Part shown: one piece after another, positions 55,779 through 64,000 of the stretch | Layout of the letters: every line of letters begins with the position of its first letter | Numbering within the stretch: position 1 is the first letter of the stretch | NCBI RefSeq assembly: GCF_036946495.1 | Contig: NZ_JAQIIX010000002.1 | Coordinates: 930,001-994,000 of the forward strand | Direction: 5' to 3' | Length of the DNA: 64,000 nucleotides | Origin: Mycolicibacterium neoaurum | GTDB lineage: Bacteria > Actinomycetota > Actinomycetes > Mycobacteriales > Mycobacteriaceae | The notes under the pieces: model-generated | Databases searched by the model: none | The model's input: the letters and a program-made list of their open reading frames with translations, nothing else | Told to the model about the DNA's origin: nothing | Made by a program: the position numbers and the translations under genes

Positions 55779-57137
55779 GTGGACCTGTACGACCGGCTGT
55801 ACCGACTGCTCGGGCTGCCCAAACGCATCGTGTCGCTGCGCACGATCGTGTTGGCCGCGGCGCTCGGCGTCGTCACCACCGTCATCATCATCGGGACCTG
55901 GGTGTGGATCGGCGTCACCAACGAGCAGTACAGCCAGCTCGACCGGCGGCTCGACTCGATCAGCAGCCTCGGCGATGTCAGCACACTGCTGTCCGACGCG
56001 ATGAAGAACGACGGTGACGCCCCCGTGGTCGACCCCGATCTGGTCCGCACCGCGCGCATCGGCGGTGCGACGGTGTCGGTGCCCACCGATGTGGTGCTAC
56101 CGGAGTTCCCAGACGGTTTCCAGACCACCACCATCAACGGTGTCCAGTACCGGGTGCGGACCTTCACCGCGGGTCAGGCGTCGATCGCGTTGGGCTCGAC
56201 GCTGACCGACACCGAGCGTCAGATCGACAACCAACACCGCCGGGTGCTGCTCATCAGCGGCGGTGTCATCGGCGGCACCATGGTGGTCGGGTGGATCATC
56301 TCGGCGATCATGATCACCCCGTTCCGGCGGCTGGCCCAGCAGGCGCGCGCCATCAACGCCCAGTCCAACCCGGACGAGGTGAACGTGCGCGGGGTGTGGG
56401 AGGCCAGCGAGATCGGTGAGGCCGTCGAGGGCATGCTGGCCCGCATCGGTGACGAACAGCAGCGCACCAAGGCGGCACTGGAGTCGGCGCGTGACTTCGC
56501 TGCGGTCGCCTCCCACGAACTGCGCACACCGTTGACGGCGATGCGCACCAACCTCGAGGTGTTGGCCACCCTCGACATGCCCGAGGACCAGCGCGCCGAG
56601 GTACTCGGCGATGTCATCCGCACACAATCGCGGATCGAGGCCACCCTCTCGGCGCTGGAACGACTGGCCCAGGGGCAGCTGGCCACCTCCGACGATCACG
56701 CTCCGGTCGACCTGACCGATCTGCTCGACCGCGCCGCCCACGACGCGATGCGGGTCTATCCCGACCTCGACGTCTCCCTGGTGCCCGCGCCCACGGTGCT
56801 GATCCTCGGCTTAGCGGCCGGGCTGCGGTTGGCCGTCGACAACGCGATCGCCAACGCGGTCAAGCACGGTGATGCGACCAGGGTCCAGCTGTCGGCGGTC
56901 AGCTCACGCGAGGGTGTGGAGATCGCCGTCGATGACGACGGTTGTGGCGTCCCCGAGGAGGAACGCACCAAGGTGTTCGAACGGTTCTCCCGCGGTTCGA
57001 CGGCGTCGGCGTCGGGTTCCGGGCTGGGGCTGGCGCTGGTGGCACAGCAGGCCGAGTTGCACGGTGGGACCGCTTCGCTGGAAGCAAGCCCGCTGGGTGG
57101 GACCCGGTTGTTGTTGCGGTTGCCCGCCCCGCATTAG
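55779..57137 (+). CDS. prrB: Sensor histidine kinase PrrB
   Basis: 452 residues. Two membrane helices (~20-45 and ~155-180) flank an extracellular domain; HAMP, then HisKA FAAVASHELRTPLTAMRTNLEVL with acceptor about His246, NAIANAVKHGDA, DDDGCGVP and GSGLGLALVAQQAELHGG follow. Close to M. tuberculosis PrrB (446 aa) except in the extracellular domain, which differs more. GTG 55779. Convergent with the arf-like operon, 13 bp apart. Confidence 0.93.
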   Translation: MDLYDRLYRLLGLPKRIVSLRTIVLAAALGVVTTVIIIGTWVWIGVTNEQYSQLDRRLDSISSLGDVSTLLSDAMKNDGDAPVVDPDLVRTARIGGATVSVPTDVVLPEFPDGFQTTTINGVQYRVRTFTAGQASIALGSTLTDTERQIDNQHRRVLLISGGVIGGTMVVGWIISAIMITPFRRLAQQARAINAQSNPDEVNVRGVWEASEIGEAVEGMLARIGDEQQRTKAALESARDFAAVASHELRTPLTAMRTNLEVLATLDMPEDQRAEVLGDVIRTQSRIEATLSALERLAQGQLATSDDHAPVDLTDLLDRAAHDAMRVYPDLDVSLVPAPTVLILGLAAGLRLAVDNAIANAVKHGDATRVQLSAVSSREGVEIAVDDDGCGVPEEERTKVFERFSRGSTASASGSGLGLALVAQQAELHGGTASLEASPLGGTRLLLRLPAPH

Positions 57138-57150
57138 GGCATGCCGGCAG

Positions 57151-57231
57151 CTAGGGCAACCGGCGCAGGCTGAGCGCCAGCGTGCACACCACGCCGGCGA
57201 GGAAGGACACGAGCAGCAGGCCAGTGTTCAC
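57151..57231 (-). CDS. ArfC-like 26-residue membrane peptide
   Basis: GTG 57231 to TAG at 57151: MNTGLLLVSFLAGVVCTLAL plus SLRRLP. One hydrophobic helix and a basic end. Its start overlaps the ArfB-like stop by four bases (GTGA), a typical coupled design in this genome. By position it corresponds to ArfC (Rv0901), which is considerably longer in M. tuberculosis. Confidence 0.55.
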   Translation of the reverse strand: MNTGLLLVSFLAGVVCTLALSLRRLP

Positions 57232-57350
57232 GATCGATCCTCGGTCTCCTGCGGGCGCGGCTTGACCGCCATCACCAGCACGATCCAGGTCAGTGCCGAG
57301 CCAAGTACGAATGCCAGCAAGCAGCCGAACCACTGCATCAGAAAATCCAC
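57228..57350 (-). CDS. ArfB-like 40-residue membrane protein
   Basis: GTG 57350, GGAGG upstream. The protein begins MDFLMQWFGCLLAFVLGSAL and continues TWIVLVMAVKPRPQETEDRS: one helix followed by a charged tail. M. tuberculosis ArfB (Rv0900) starts MDFVIQW and has the same layout and about 50 residues. It lies 13 bp after the ArfA-like stop, and PrrB follows on the other strand, as in M. tuberculosis. Confidence 0.72.
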   Translation of the reverse strand: MDFLMQWFGCLLAFVLGSALTWIVLVMAVKPRPQETEDRS

Positions 57351-57363
57351 GGCCGCCTCCTGA

Positions 57364-57939
57364 CTATTCCGGCACCGGCGGCGCGGTCGAGAGCACCGCG
57401 ATATCGTCGATCACCTTGAGGTCCGGCCACGCCGTGCTCACCGCCTGCTGTAACCGGAGTTTGACGGTATCGGACTGCGCCGTGCCGAACAGCGTGATGG
57501 TGGCACCTTCGATACTGAATCCGAAGTCCGACAAGGGCGCGCCGGCCTTGAGGACACCGTCGAACCGGGTGAGATCGGCGGCCGTCACACCGGCGATGGG
57601 GGTCAGCAGGTCGAGCACGGTGGTGCCGGGCAGGTTGGTGCGCACCTGATCCATGGCAAATGCCACGGACGCCGGATCGGGCAGCTGACCGGACAGGACG
57701 ACGTCATTACCCTTGCGCCGCAACGAGAACGGCGCCACCATCGCGTCCGGCCGGGCGGCGTCGGTATCCGTGGCGGTGGTGGCTATGGCGGGAAGGTCGG
57801 GCAGGGCCTCGTGTTCGGGCGCACCCGCCCAACCGATCAATCCCAGGCCCAGCGGCACCACGATCAGAGCCGCCAACCAACCGGCCCCCGGCGCGCGCCG
57901 GTAGTAGCGCATCGCCGGGCGCCGGTCGGAAGTGACCAT
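57364..57939 (-). CDS. ArfA/OmpATb N-terminal-type protein lacking the OmpA domain
   Basis: 191 residues. RRAPGAGWLAALIVVPLGLGLIGW gives an N-terminal membrane helix (~20-38); then PFSLRRKGNDVVLSGQLPD, LSDFGFSIEGATITLFGTA and AVSTAWPDLKVIDDI, two BON-like halves that follow M. tuberculosis ArfA residues ~70-200. ArfA has ~326 residues with a C-terminal OmpA-like domain; this protein ends in STAPPVPE and stops where that domain would begin. No frameshift remnant is seen before the next gene. Arf is linked to ammonia secretion and acid adaptation; whether this short form works the same is unknown. ATG 57939 lies 10 bp after the FKBP gene. Confidence 0.85.
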   Translation of the reverse strand: MVTSDRRPAMRYYRRAPGAGWLAALIVVPLGLGLIGWAGAPEHEALPDLPAIATTATDTDAARPDAMVAPFSLRRKGNDVVLSGQLPDPASVAFAMDQVRTNLPGTTVLDLLTPIAGVTAADLTRFDGVLKAGAPLSDFGFSIEGATITLFGTAQSDTVKLRLQQAVSTAWPDLKVIDDIAVLSTAPPVPE

Positions 57940-57949
57940 CGACGCTCGC

Positions 57950-58312
57950 TCAGCGGGCGCCGAGTAGATCGATGACGAAGATCAGCGTCTTGCCCGAGAG
58001 GCGGTGGCCTCCGCCCGCGGGACCGTAGGCCTGCTCCGGCGGGATGGTGAGCTTGCGGCGGCCGCCGACCTTCATCCCCGGAATACCGTCCTGCCAGCCC
58101 TGAATCAGTCCGCGCAACGGGAACTCGATGGATTCACCGCGATTCCACGAACTGTCGAACTCCTCGCCGCTGTCGTATTCGACGCCGACGTAGTGCACCT
58201 CGACGGTGCCGCCGGGCACCGCTTCCGCACCGTCACCGACGGTGATGTCTTCGATGGTCAGCTCGGTGGGCGCCGGGCCATCGGGAAATTCAATCTCAGG
58301 TTTCGTTGCCAC
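57950..58312 (-). CDS. FKBP-type peptidyl-prolyl cis-trans isomerase
   Basis: 120 residues. FKBP fold: VEVHYVGVEYDSGEEFDSSWNRG near 40, FPLRGLIQGWQDGIPGMKVGGRRKLTIPPEQAYG near 65, and LIFVIDLLG at the end; key pocket residues Tyr, Trp and Phe-like positions are kept. No signal peptide, so cytoplasmic. GTG 58312. It heads the arf-like operon and faces the oxidoreductase gene across 32 bp. Confidence 0.9.
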   Translation of the reverse strand: MATKPEIEFPDGPAPTELTIEDITVGDGAEAVPGGTVEVHYVGVEYDSGEEFDSSWNRGESIEFPLRGLIQGWQDGIPGMKVGGRRKLTIPPEQAYGPAGGGHRLSGKTLIFVIDLLGAR

Positions 58313-58344
58313 GATTTACAACCGTAGTCGGGCAGACTGACTTT

Positions 58345-59913
58345 GTGGCCTTGGACGCGGACACCGATCTGGACATCGTCATCGTCGGCGGCGGACACAA
58401 CGCGTTGGTCGCCGCCGGCTATCTGGCCCGCGCGGGCCGCCGCGTCAGGGTGCTCGAACGGTTGGACCATGTCGGCGGCGCAGCGGTCTCCGCGCACGCC
58501 TTCGACGGCGTCGATGCCCGGCTGTCGCGGTACTCCTATCTGGTGAGCCTGCTCCCGCGACGCATCATCGACGACCTGGGCGCCCGGCTGCGGCTGGTGC
58601 GTCGCCGTCATTCGTCGTACACGCCCGACCCCGCGACCGGCGGGGCCACCGGACTGCTGATCGGTCGCGACAGCACGTTCGGCGCAGTCGGTGCCGGCGC
58701 CGACGAGGCCCGGTTCGCCGAGTTCTACCGCCGCGTCCGCCTGGTCACGACGGCGTTGTGGCCCACCCTGCTTTCCCCGCTGACGACCCGCACGGCGGCG
58801 CGCGACCGCGTGGTGTCCGGTGGCGATCCGGCGGCAGCGGCGGCCTGGCACGCGCTCATCGACGAGCCGATCGGCCACGCCATCAGAGAGGCGGTGAGCA
58901 GCGACCTGGTCCGGGGTGTGCTGGCCACCGACGCATTGATAGGGACGTTCGCCGCCACCGATGATCCCTCGCTGATCCAGAACATCTGCTTTCTGTATCA
59001 CCTGCTGGGCGGGGGCACCGGCGACTGGGAGGTGCCCGTCGGCGGCATGGGGGCGGTCAGCGGTGCGCTGACCGCGGCCGCATGCGGCTTCGGTGCCGAG
59101 ATCGTGACCGGCGCCGACGTGTACGCGATCAGCCCAGATGGCGAGGTGCGTTACCGCACAGGTGAAGTCGATAACGTCGTGCGGGGTCGTCACGTGCTGG
59201 CCGGCGTGACGCCCGCAACGTTGTCCCGGCTGCTGGGCGAACCGGAGCCCACGGTGGCGCCCGGTGCGCAGATCAAGGTGAACCTGATGCTCACCCGGCT
59301 ACCGCGACTCCGCGACCCCGGCGTGACCTCGGAGCAGGCTTTCGGAGGCACCTTTCATATCAACGAGACACTGCACCAGCTGGATTCGGCGTACGCTGCG
59401 GCGGCGTCCGGAACCCTGCCCGAGCCGCTGCCGTGTGAGATCTACTGCCATTCGCTCACCGACCCGAGCATCCTCTCCGAATCGTTGCGCCGGTCGGGTG
59501 CACACACCCTGACCGTGTTCGGCCTACACACCCCGCATCGCCTGTTGGACGGGCTGGACGCCGACACCGCCCGGCTCCGGCTGACCGCGGCCGCCCTGCA
59601 TTCGTTGAATACCGTTCTGGCCGAACCGATCCAGGACGTCGTGATGCGGGACCGGCATGGTCGCCCCTGCGTCGAGGCGAAAACCACCGGCGATCTTGAG
59701 CAGGCGTTGGGGATGACCGCGGGCAATATCTTCCATGGCGCCCTGAGCTGGCCGTTCGTCGAGGACACCGAAGAACTGGACACCCCGGCGAAGCGCTGGG
59801 GTGTGTCCACCGCTCATGAGGCGATCATGTTGTGCGGCTCGGGAACCCGCCGCGGCGGCGCGGTGTCCGGGATCGGCGGACACAACGCCGCGATGGCGGT
59901 GCTGGAGAGCTAG
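58345..59913 (+). CDS. FAD-dependent phytoene-desaturase-like oxidoreductase (Rv0897c-like)
   Basis: 522 residues. N-terminal Rossmann DIVIVGGGHNALVAAGYLARAGRRVRVLER, GGTGDWEVPVGGMGAVSGAL in the middle, and a C-terminal FAD-binding HNAAMAVLE. Members oxidise carotenoid or retinol-like isoprenoids; substrate unknown. GTG 58345 has the FKBP promoter at its back. The stop overlaps the convergent MarR stop by four bases. Position and length match Rv0897c. Confidence 0.87.
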   Translation: MALDADTDLDIVIVGGGHNALVAAGYLARAGRRVRVLERLDHVGGAAVSAHAFDGVDARLSRYSYLVSLLPRRIIDDLGARLRLVRRRHSSYTPDPATGGATGLLIGRDSTFGAVGAGADEARFAEFYRRVRLVTTALWPTLLSPLTTRTAARDRVVSGGDPAAAAAWHALIDEPIGHAIREAVSSDLVRGVLATDALIGTFAATDDPSLIQNICFLYHLLGGGTGDWEVPVGGMGAVSGALTAAACGFGAEIVTGADVYAISPDGEVRYRTGEVDNVVRGRHVLAGVTPATLSRLLGEPEPTVAPGAQIKVNLMLTRLPRLRDPGVTSEQAFGGTFHINETLHQLDSAYAAAASGTLPEPLPCEIYCHSLTDPSILSESLRRSGAHTLTVFGLHTPHRLLDGLDADTARLRLTAAALHSLNTVLAEPIQDVVMRDRHGRPCVEAKTTGDLEQALGMTAGNIFHGALSWPFVEDTEELDTPAKRWGVSTAHEAIMLCGSGTRRGGAVSGIGGHNAAMAVLES

Positions 59914-60323
59914 CCGCGCGCCGCCTTCCGCAGAATCTCCTGTATCGCCGCCAGATCCGTTTCACTGAGCGAGCGCATCAGGTCGGGAGCAGGATTGTCG
60001 ACGCTGTCGATGGCGGCCAGCAATTCGCGCCCAGCCTCGGTGAGCGAGACCTTCTTACAACGCCTGTTCGCGGGATCGGTCTCTCGGATCACCAAACCAC
60101 GGTTTGCGAGATCGTTGACGGCGACGGTGGCCGCGGGCGCATCGATGGTGGCCGCGTCGGCGATCTCCTTGACCGACAGAGCCCGATTGGCCAACCGGCT
60201 GATGATGCGGATCCGACTGAACGGCAGCCCCGTTCGTTCGACGACGGCACGTTTCCAGGTGTCCTGGTTGTTGATGACAATCGCGGACATCAACCGCCAC
60301 ACGTCGTCGGCGAGGTCAGACAT
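59910..60323 (-). CDS. MarR-family transcriptional regulator
   Basis: 137 residues. Winged helix: LSVKEIADAATIDAPAATVAVNDLANRGLVIRETDPANRRCKKVSLTEAGREL at ~48-100. It overlaps the end of the MFS gene by eight bases, so is translated with it. The CACAA-CTA-TTGTG palindrome at the MFS start is a likely operator. Confidence 0.87.
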   Translation of the reverse strand: MSDLADDVWRLMSAIVINNQDTWKRAVVERTGLPFSRIRIISRLANRALSVKEIADAATIDAPAATVAVNDLANRGLVIRETDPANRRCKKVSLTEAGRELLAAIDSVDNPAPDLMRSLSETDLAAIQEILRKAARG

Positions 60324-61806
60324 CGGCGCGCACCTTCGGACCCTCGATCAGCGGCGCCAGCCGGCGTGCCGACTCCATCGCCCGCGACGAGGTCGACACC
60401 AGACCGAGCACGGCGATCAGGACACCGAGCACCACACACGTCGACCAGAGCGGGCGGGCGGCGTCGGCGAAGTTCACGGCCGACGCCCCGCCGGGCGATC
60501 CGGCCGCCGCCAGCGCCGCGCCGGCGATCGAACCGCACAGCGCCACACCGATACTCACCCCGATCTGTCGACTGGTGCTGGTGACCGCGGACGCGGCACC
60601 CGCCCGGTCCAGCGGCATCCCACTGACGGCCGCATTGGTGATCGGCGCGTTGACCATCGAGAAACCGATGCCGAAGACGGCGAAGATCACCATCAGCATC
60701 CACACCGCGGCGTTCTCCGGCAGCAGCACCAGCACGGTCGAGGCCACCGCGATCATCAATCCCGAGATCACCAGTGACGGCCGGGCCCCGTACCGCCCGA
60801 CCATGCGGCCCGACAGCGGCGAGAAGATCAACGCGCCGACCGCGATCGGCAGATAGATCAATCCGGTCTGCACGGCCGAGAATCCGCGCGCACCCTGCAG
60901 ATACAGCGACATCATGAACAGCAATGCACCCCAGGACGCGAAGGCGCAGATGGCGATCACGGTCGCCGAGGCGAACGGCACGCTACGGAAGAAGCGCAGA
61001 TCGATGAAGGGGTCCGCGCGCCGGGATTCGAAACGCAGGAATGCCGCGAAGGCCACCAGCGCCGCTGCGGCGGCACCGATCACGCGGTAATTGTCCCAAC
61101 CCAGCGCCGGCCCCTCGATGAGAGCGAACACCGTGCCGAACAAGAACAGCACGGCCAGCATCTGGCCGATCGGATCGACATTGCGCATGGTCGCGGACTT
61201 CGTCTCCGGCACGAACAGGGCCGTCAAGACGATGGCAGCCAGACAGATCGGCAGGTTGATCCAGAACACCGCGCGCCAGCTGATCAGGTGGATGAGCAGC
61301 CCGCCGACGGTGGGACCGAGGGCCATCGCGATGCCGACGACGGCTCCCCAGACACCGATCGCCCTGGCCCGTTCGACCGGTCCGGTGAATACCTGCGAGA
61401 TGATGGACAGCGCAACAGGATTGAGCATCGACCCGCCGATGGCCTGCAGGAAGCGCGCGGCGATCAACGCGTCGATACCGGGGGCCAGGCTGCACAACAG
61501 CGAACCGACGGCGAAGACGGTGAGCCCGATCTGGAACACCCGGCGCCGCCCGAAGCGGTCCCCCATCGCCCCCGAGAGCATCAGCAACGAGGCCAGCACC
61601 AGGGTGTAGATGTCGATCACCCATTGCAGCTGGGAGGCAGTCGCCCCGAGGTCTGCGCGGATCGACGGAATCGCCACGTTGACGATGGTGGCGTCCATCG
61701 ACACGATCAGCAGACTCAGGCAGCACGACGCCAGAATGATGCGCTTACGCGCCGGCGTCATGGCCGCCACCGCGTCGCGACCGAGACCGGGAACAGTTGT
61801 ATTCAC
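60316..61806 (-). CDS. MFS transporter, EmrB/QacA (DHA2) type
   Basis: 496 residues, 14 helices. DHA2 motifs SLLIVSMDATIVNVAIPSIRADLGA and LSGAMGDRFGRRRVFQIGLTVFAVGSLLCSLAP are clear, with WRAVFWINLPICL near 165. It likely exports a drug or lipophilic metabolite. GTG 61806 lies within the operator palindrome, so a leaderless, MarR-repressed message is likely. Confidence 0.9.
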   Translation of the reverse strand: MNTTVPGLGRDAVAAMTPARKRIILASCCLSLLIVSMDATIVNVAIPSIRADLGATASQLQWVIDIYTLVLASLLMLSGAMGDRFGRRRVFQIGLTVFAVGSLLCSLAPGIDALIAARFLQAIGGSMLNPVALSIISQVFTGPVERARAIGVWGAVVGIAMALGPTVGGLLIHLISWRAVFWINLPICLAAIVLTALFVPETKSATMRNVDPIGQMLAVLFLFGTVFALIEGPALGWDNYRVIGAAAAALVAFAAFLRFESRRADPFIDLRFFRSVPFASATVIAICAFASWGALLFMMSLYLQGARGFSAVQTGLIYLPIAVGALIFSPLSGRMVGRYGARPSLVISGLMIAVASTVLVLLPENAAVWMLMVIFAVFGIGFSMVNAPITNAAVSGMPLDRAGAASAVTSTSRQIGVSIGVALCGSIAGAALAAAGSPGGASAVNFADAARPLWSTCVVLGVLIAVLGLVSTSSRAMESARRLAPLIEGPKVRADV

Positions 61807-61818
61807 ACAACTATTGTG
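61806..61818. promoter_or_regulatory. MarR-type operator at the MFS start
   Basis: CACAA-CTA-TTGTG, a perfect 5+5 dyad that extends to TTCACACAA...TTGTGAA with a gap. It overlaps the MFS GTG. MarR dimers bind such short symmetric sites; the cotranscribed MarR is the candidate. Confidence 0.5.
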
Positions 61819-61846
61819 AAACTACAACCGTCTAACCGTCAAGTGT

Positions 61847-63148
<1,302 letters not shown>

Positions 63149-63204
63149 TTGAACCCCTTCTGTGGTCTGGGCTGCGCGTCACTACTGGACGGTAGTCGCT
63201 TAGG

Positions 63205-63891
63205 TTACGTCGCGCCTGCGCGGGGTTCATCCTCGGGTGCCGCCGTCGACTGCACCTCCGGACCCCATGGCCGCCAGGTGCGGACCAGCAGCTCGTAGGC
63301 AGCTTGGATGCGGGCGGCGACGATCTCAGGCTCGATCGGCGGGTACCCGGGCGTGCCGAGACCGTGACACGCTGTGTTCATCACCACAGTCCAAGTCTCC
63401 AGCACCAGGTAGACCGCATCGTGGTCGGTCGACAGACCCATCCGCTGAGCGACGGCCCGCACCGTGGGAAACCGATCCTTCTGTTCCCGGTACGGAATCG
63501 CGGTCACGTTCAGACTCGCCGACGAGTTCACGATCTGGATCAGCGCAGCCATCCGCTTGAAGATCGGCGTCTGCTCACCGCCCGGCCCGGGCCGCAGGGC
63601 AACCAGATGCGCCCGCAGCATCGCTTCGTACTCGGTGATGTCGCGCGGCAGCGCCGACAATTCCGCCGCGACGTAGGCGGCGGTGTCCTCGACGATCGCG
63701 ATCACCACCGCGTCCTTGGTCGGGAAATAACGGCTGAAGGTGCGCGGGGAGACTTCCGCCGCCGCGGCAATCTGTTCCACCGTGGTGTTGTCGTAACCGT
63801 GTCGCTGGCACAGCTCGGCCGCGGTGGAGATCAAAGTGGCCCGGGTCCGCAGCTTCTTGCGCGCCCGCAGCCCCTCCGGCTGATCAGACAT
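63205..63891 (-). CDS. TetR-family transcriptional regulator
   Basis: 228 residues. HTH: ISTAAELCQRHGYDNTTVEQIAAAAEVSPRTFSRYFPTKDAVV at ~20-62, then a helical ligand domain. The start overlaps the end of the partial upstream gene by eight bases. It lies 56 bp before gltA2 on the same strand; whether it regulates gltA2 is not known. Confidence 0.87.
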   Translation of the reverse strand: MSDQPEGLRARKKLRTRATLISTAAELCQRHGYDNTTVEQIAAAAEVSPRTFSRYFPTKDAVVIAIVEDTAAYVAAELSALPRDITEYEAMLRAHLVALRPGPGGEQTPIFKRMAALIQIVNSSASLNVTAIPYREQKDRFPTVRAVAQRMGLSTDHDAVYLVLETWTVVMNTACHGLGTPGYPPIEPEIVAARIQAAYELLVRTWRPWGPEVQSTAAPEDEPRAGAT

Positions 63892-64000
63892 TCGTGGGTA
63901 GATCGGTTTCGGTCAGGACCGCAGCGGTCACGATCGGATTCACCGGAGCCGGCACGTCCGCCGGAGGGCCATCGGAGGTGAAGAGTTCACCGGCGAACCC
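63884..64000 (-). CDS. 3' end of an unidentified gene (5' part outside window)
   Basis: Continuous frame from the window edge to TGA at 63884, 38 residues beginning GFAGELFTSDGPPADVPAP and ending LTETDLPTNV. Overlap of eight bases with the TetR ATG indicates coupled translation, supporting a genuine gene end. No family can be assigned from this fragment. Confidence 0.5.
   Translation of the reverse strand, partial: GFAGELFTSDGPPADVPAPVNPIVTAAVLTETDLPTNV

Overview
The window looks like a chromosomal segment of a fast-growing Mycobacterium (Mycolicibacterium-type). It is very GC-rich and densely coded, with many GTG starts and 4-base GTGA/ATGA stop-start overlaps. Gene content is mycobacterial: an F420-type LLM oxidoreductase, prrA-prrB, accD3, echA6, ctpE, an Rv0909/Rv0910-type pair and gltA2. 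No transposase, integrase, CRISPR array, tRNA or rRNA was seen. Comparisons with M. tuberculosis locus numbers are from memory of that genome; no search was run.

Layout. 1-5.8 kb: end of a non-ribosomal peptide synthetase, then a siderophore traffic block (binding lipoprotein, EntS-like exporter, two FecCD permeases) with a good IdeR iron box between the divergent lipoprotein and exporter genes. 5.8-11.6 kb: LLM oxidoreductase with a SnoaL-like partner, a sugar/choline-kinase-like phosphotransferase, a TetR, a MOSC-ferredoxin-reductase fusion and an isochorismatase-like hydrolase. 11.8-15.9 kb: a partner-switching signalling cassette (REC-PP2C phosphatase, CHASE3 histidine kinase, Rcp1-like regulator, RsbW-like kinase, STAS antagonist). 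16.1-21 kb: a peptide/nickel-type ABC importer operon. 20.9-23.4 kb: MFS, ogt and a small sigma factor.

23.4-37.9 kb and 55.1-63.2 kb together follow, inverted, the M. tuberculosis Rv0914c-Rv0896 order: thiolase, carotenoid oxygenase, (tandem HxlR regulator, Hsp20 with a CIRCE element, GNAT, DUF985 cupin), membrane protein, VOC protein, Rv0910/Rv0909-type pair, ctpE, Rv0907- and Rv0906-like, echA6, accD3 // prrA, prrB, an arfCBA-like operon, Rv0897c-like oxidoreductase, gltA2. Between accD3 and prrA lies about 17 kb of apparently additional genes (37.8-55.0 kb): a TrcR/TrcS-like two-component pair, two tandem DoxX genes, a YhgE/Pip transporter with a decayed ABC ATPase, a zinc-finger rhomboid protease, two acyl-CoA synthetases, LuxR and TetR regulators, an alpha/beta hydrolase and a heterodimeric ABC exporter. 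A MarR-MFS pair is inserted before gltA2.

Most notable: an arf-type operon whose ArfA homologue stops before the OmpA-like domain, followed by two very small membrane proteins (40 and 26 aa) and headed by an FKBP prolyl isomerase; a near-perfect 26-bp inverted repeat that pairs better as minus-strand RNA; an ABC ATPase with all nucleotide motifs eroded; and a self-duplicated HxlR regulator with two Cys clusters.
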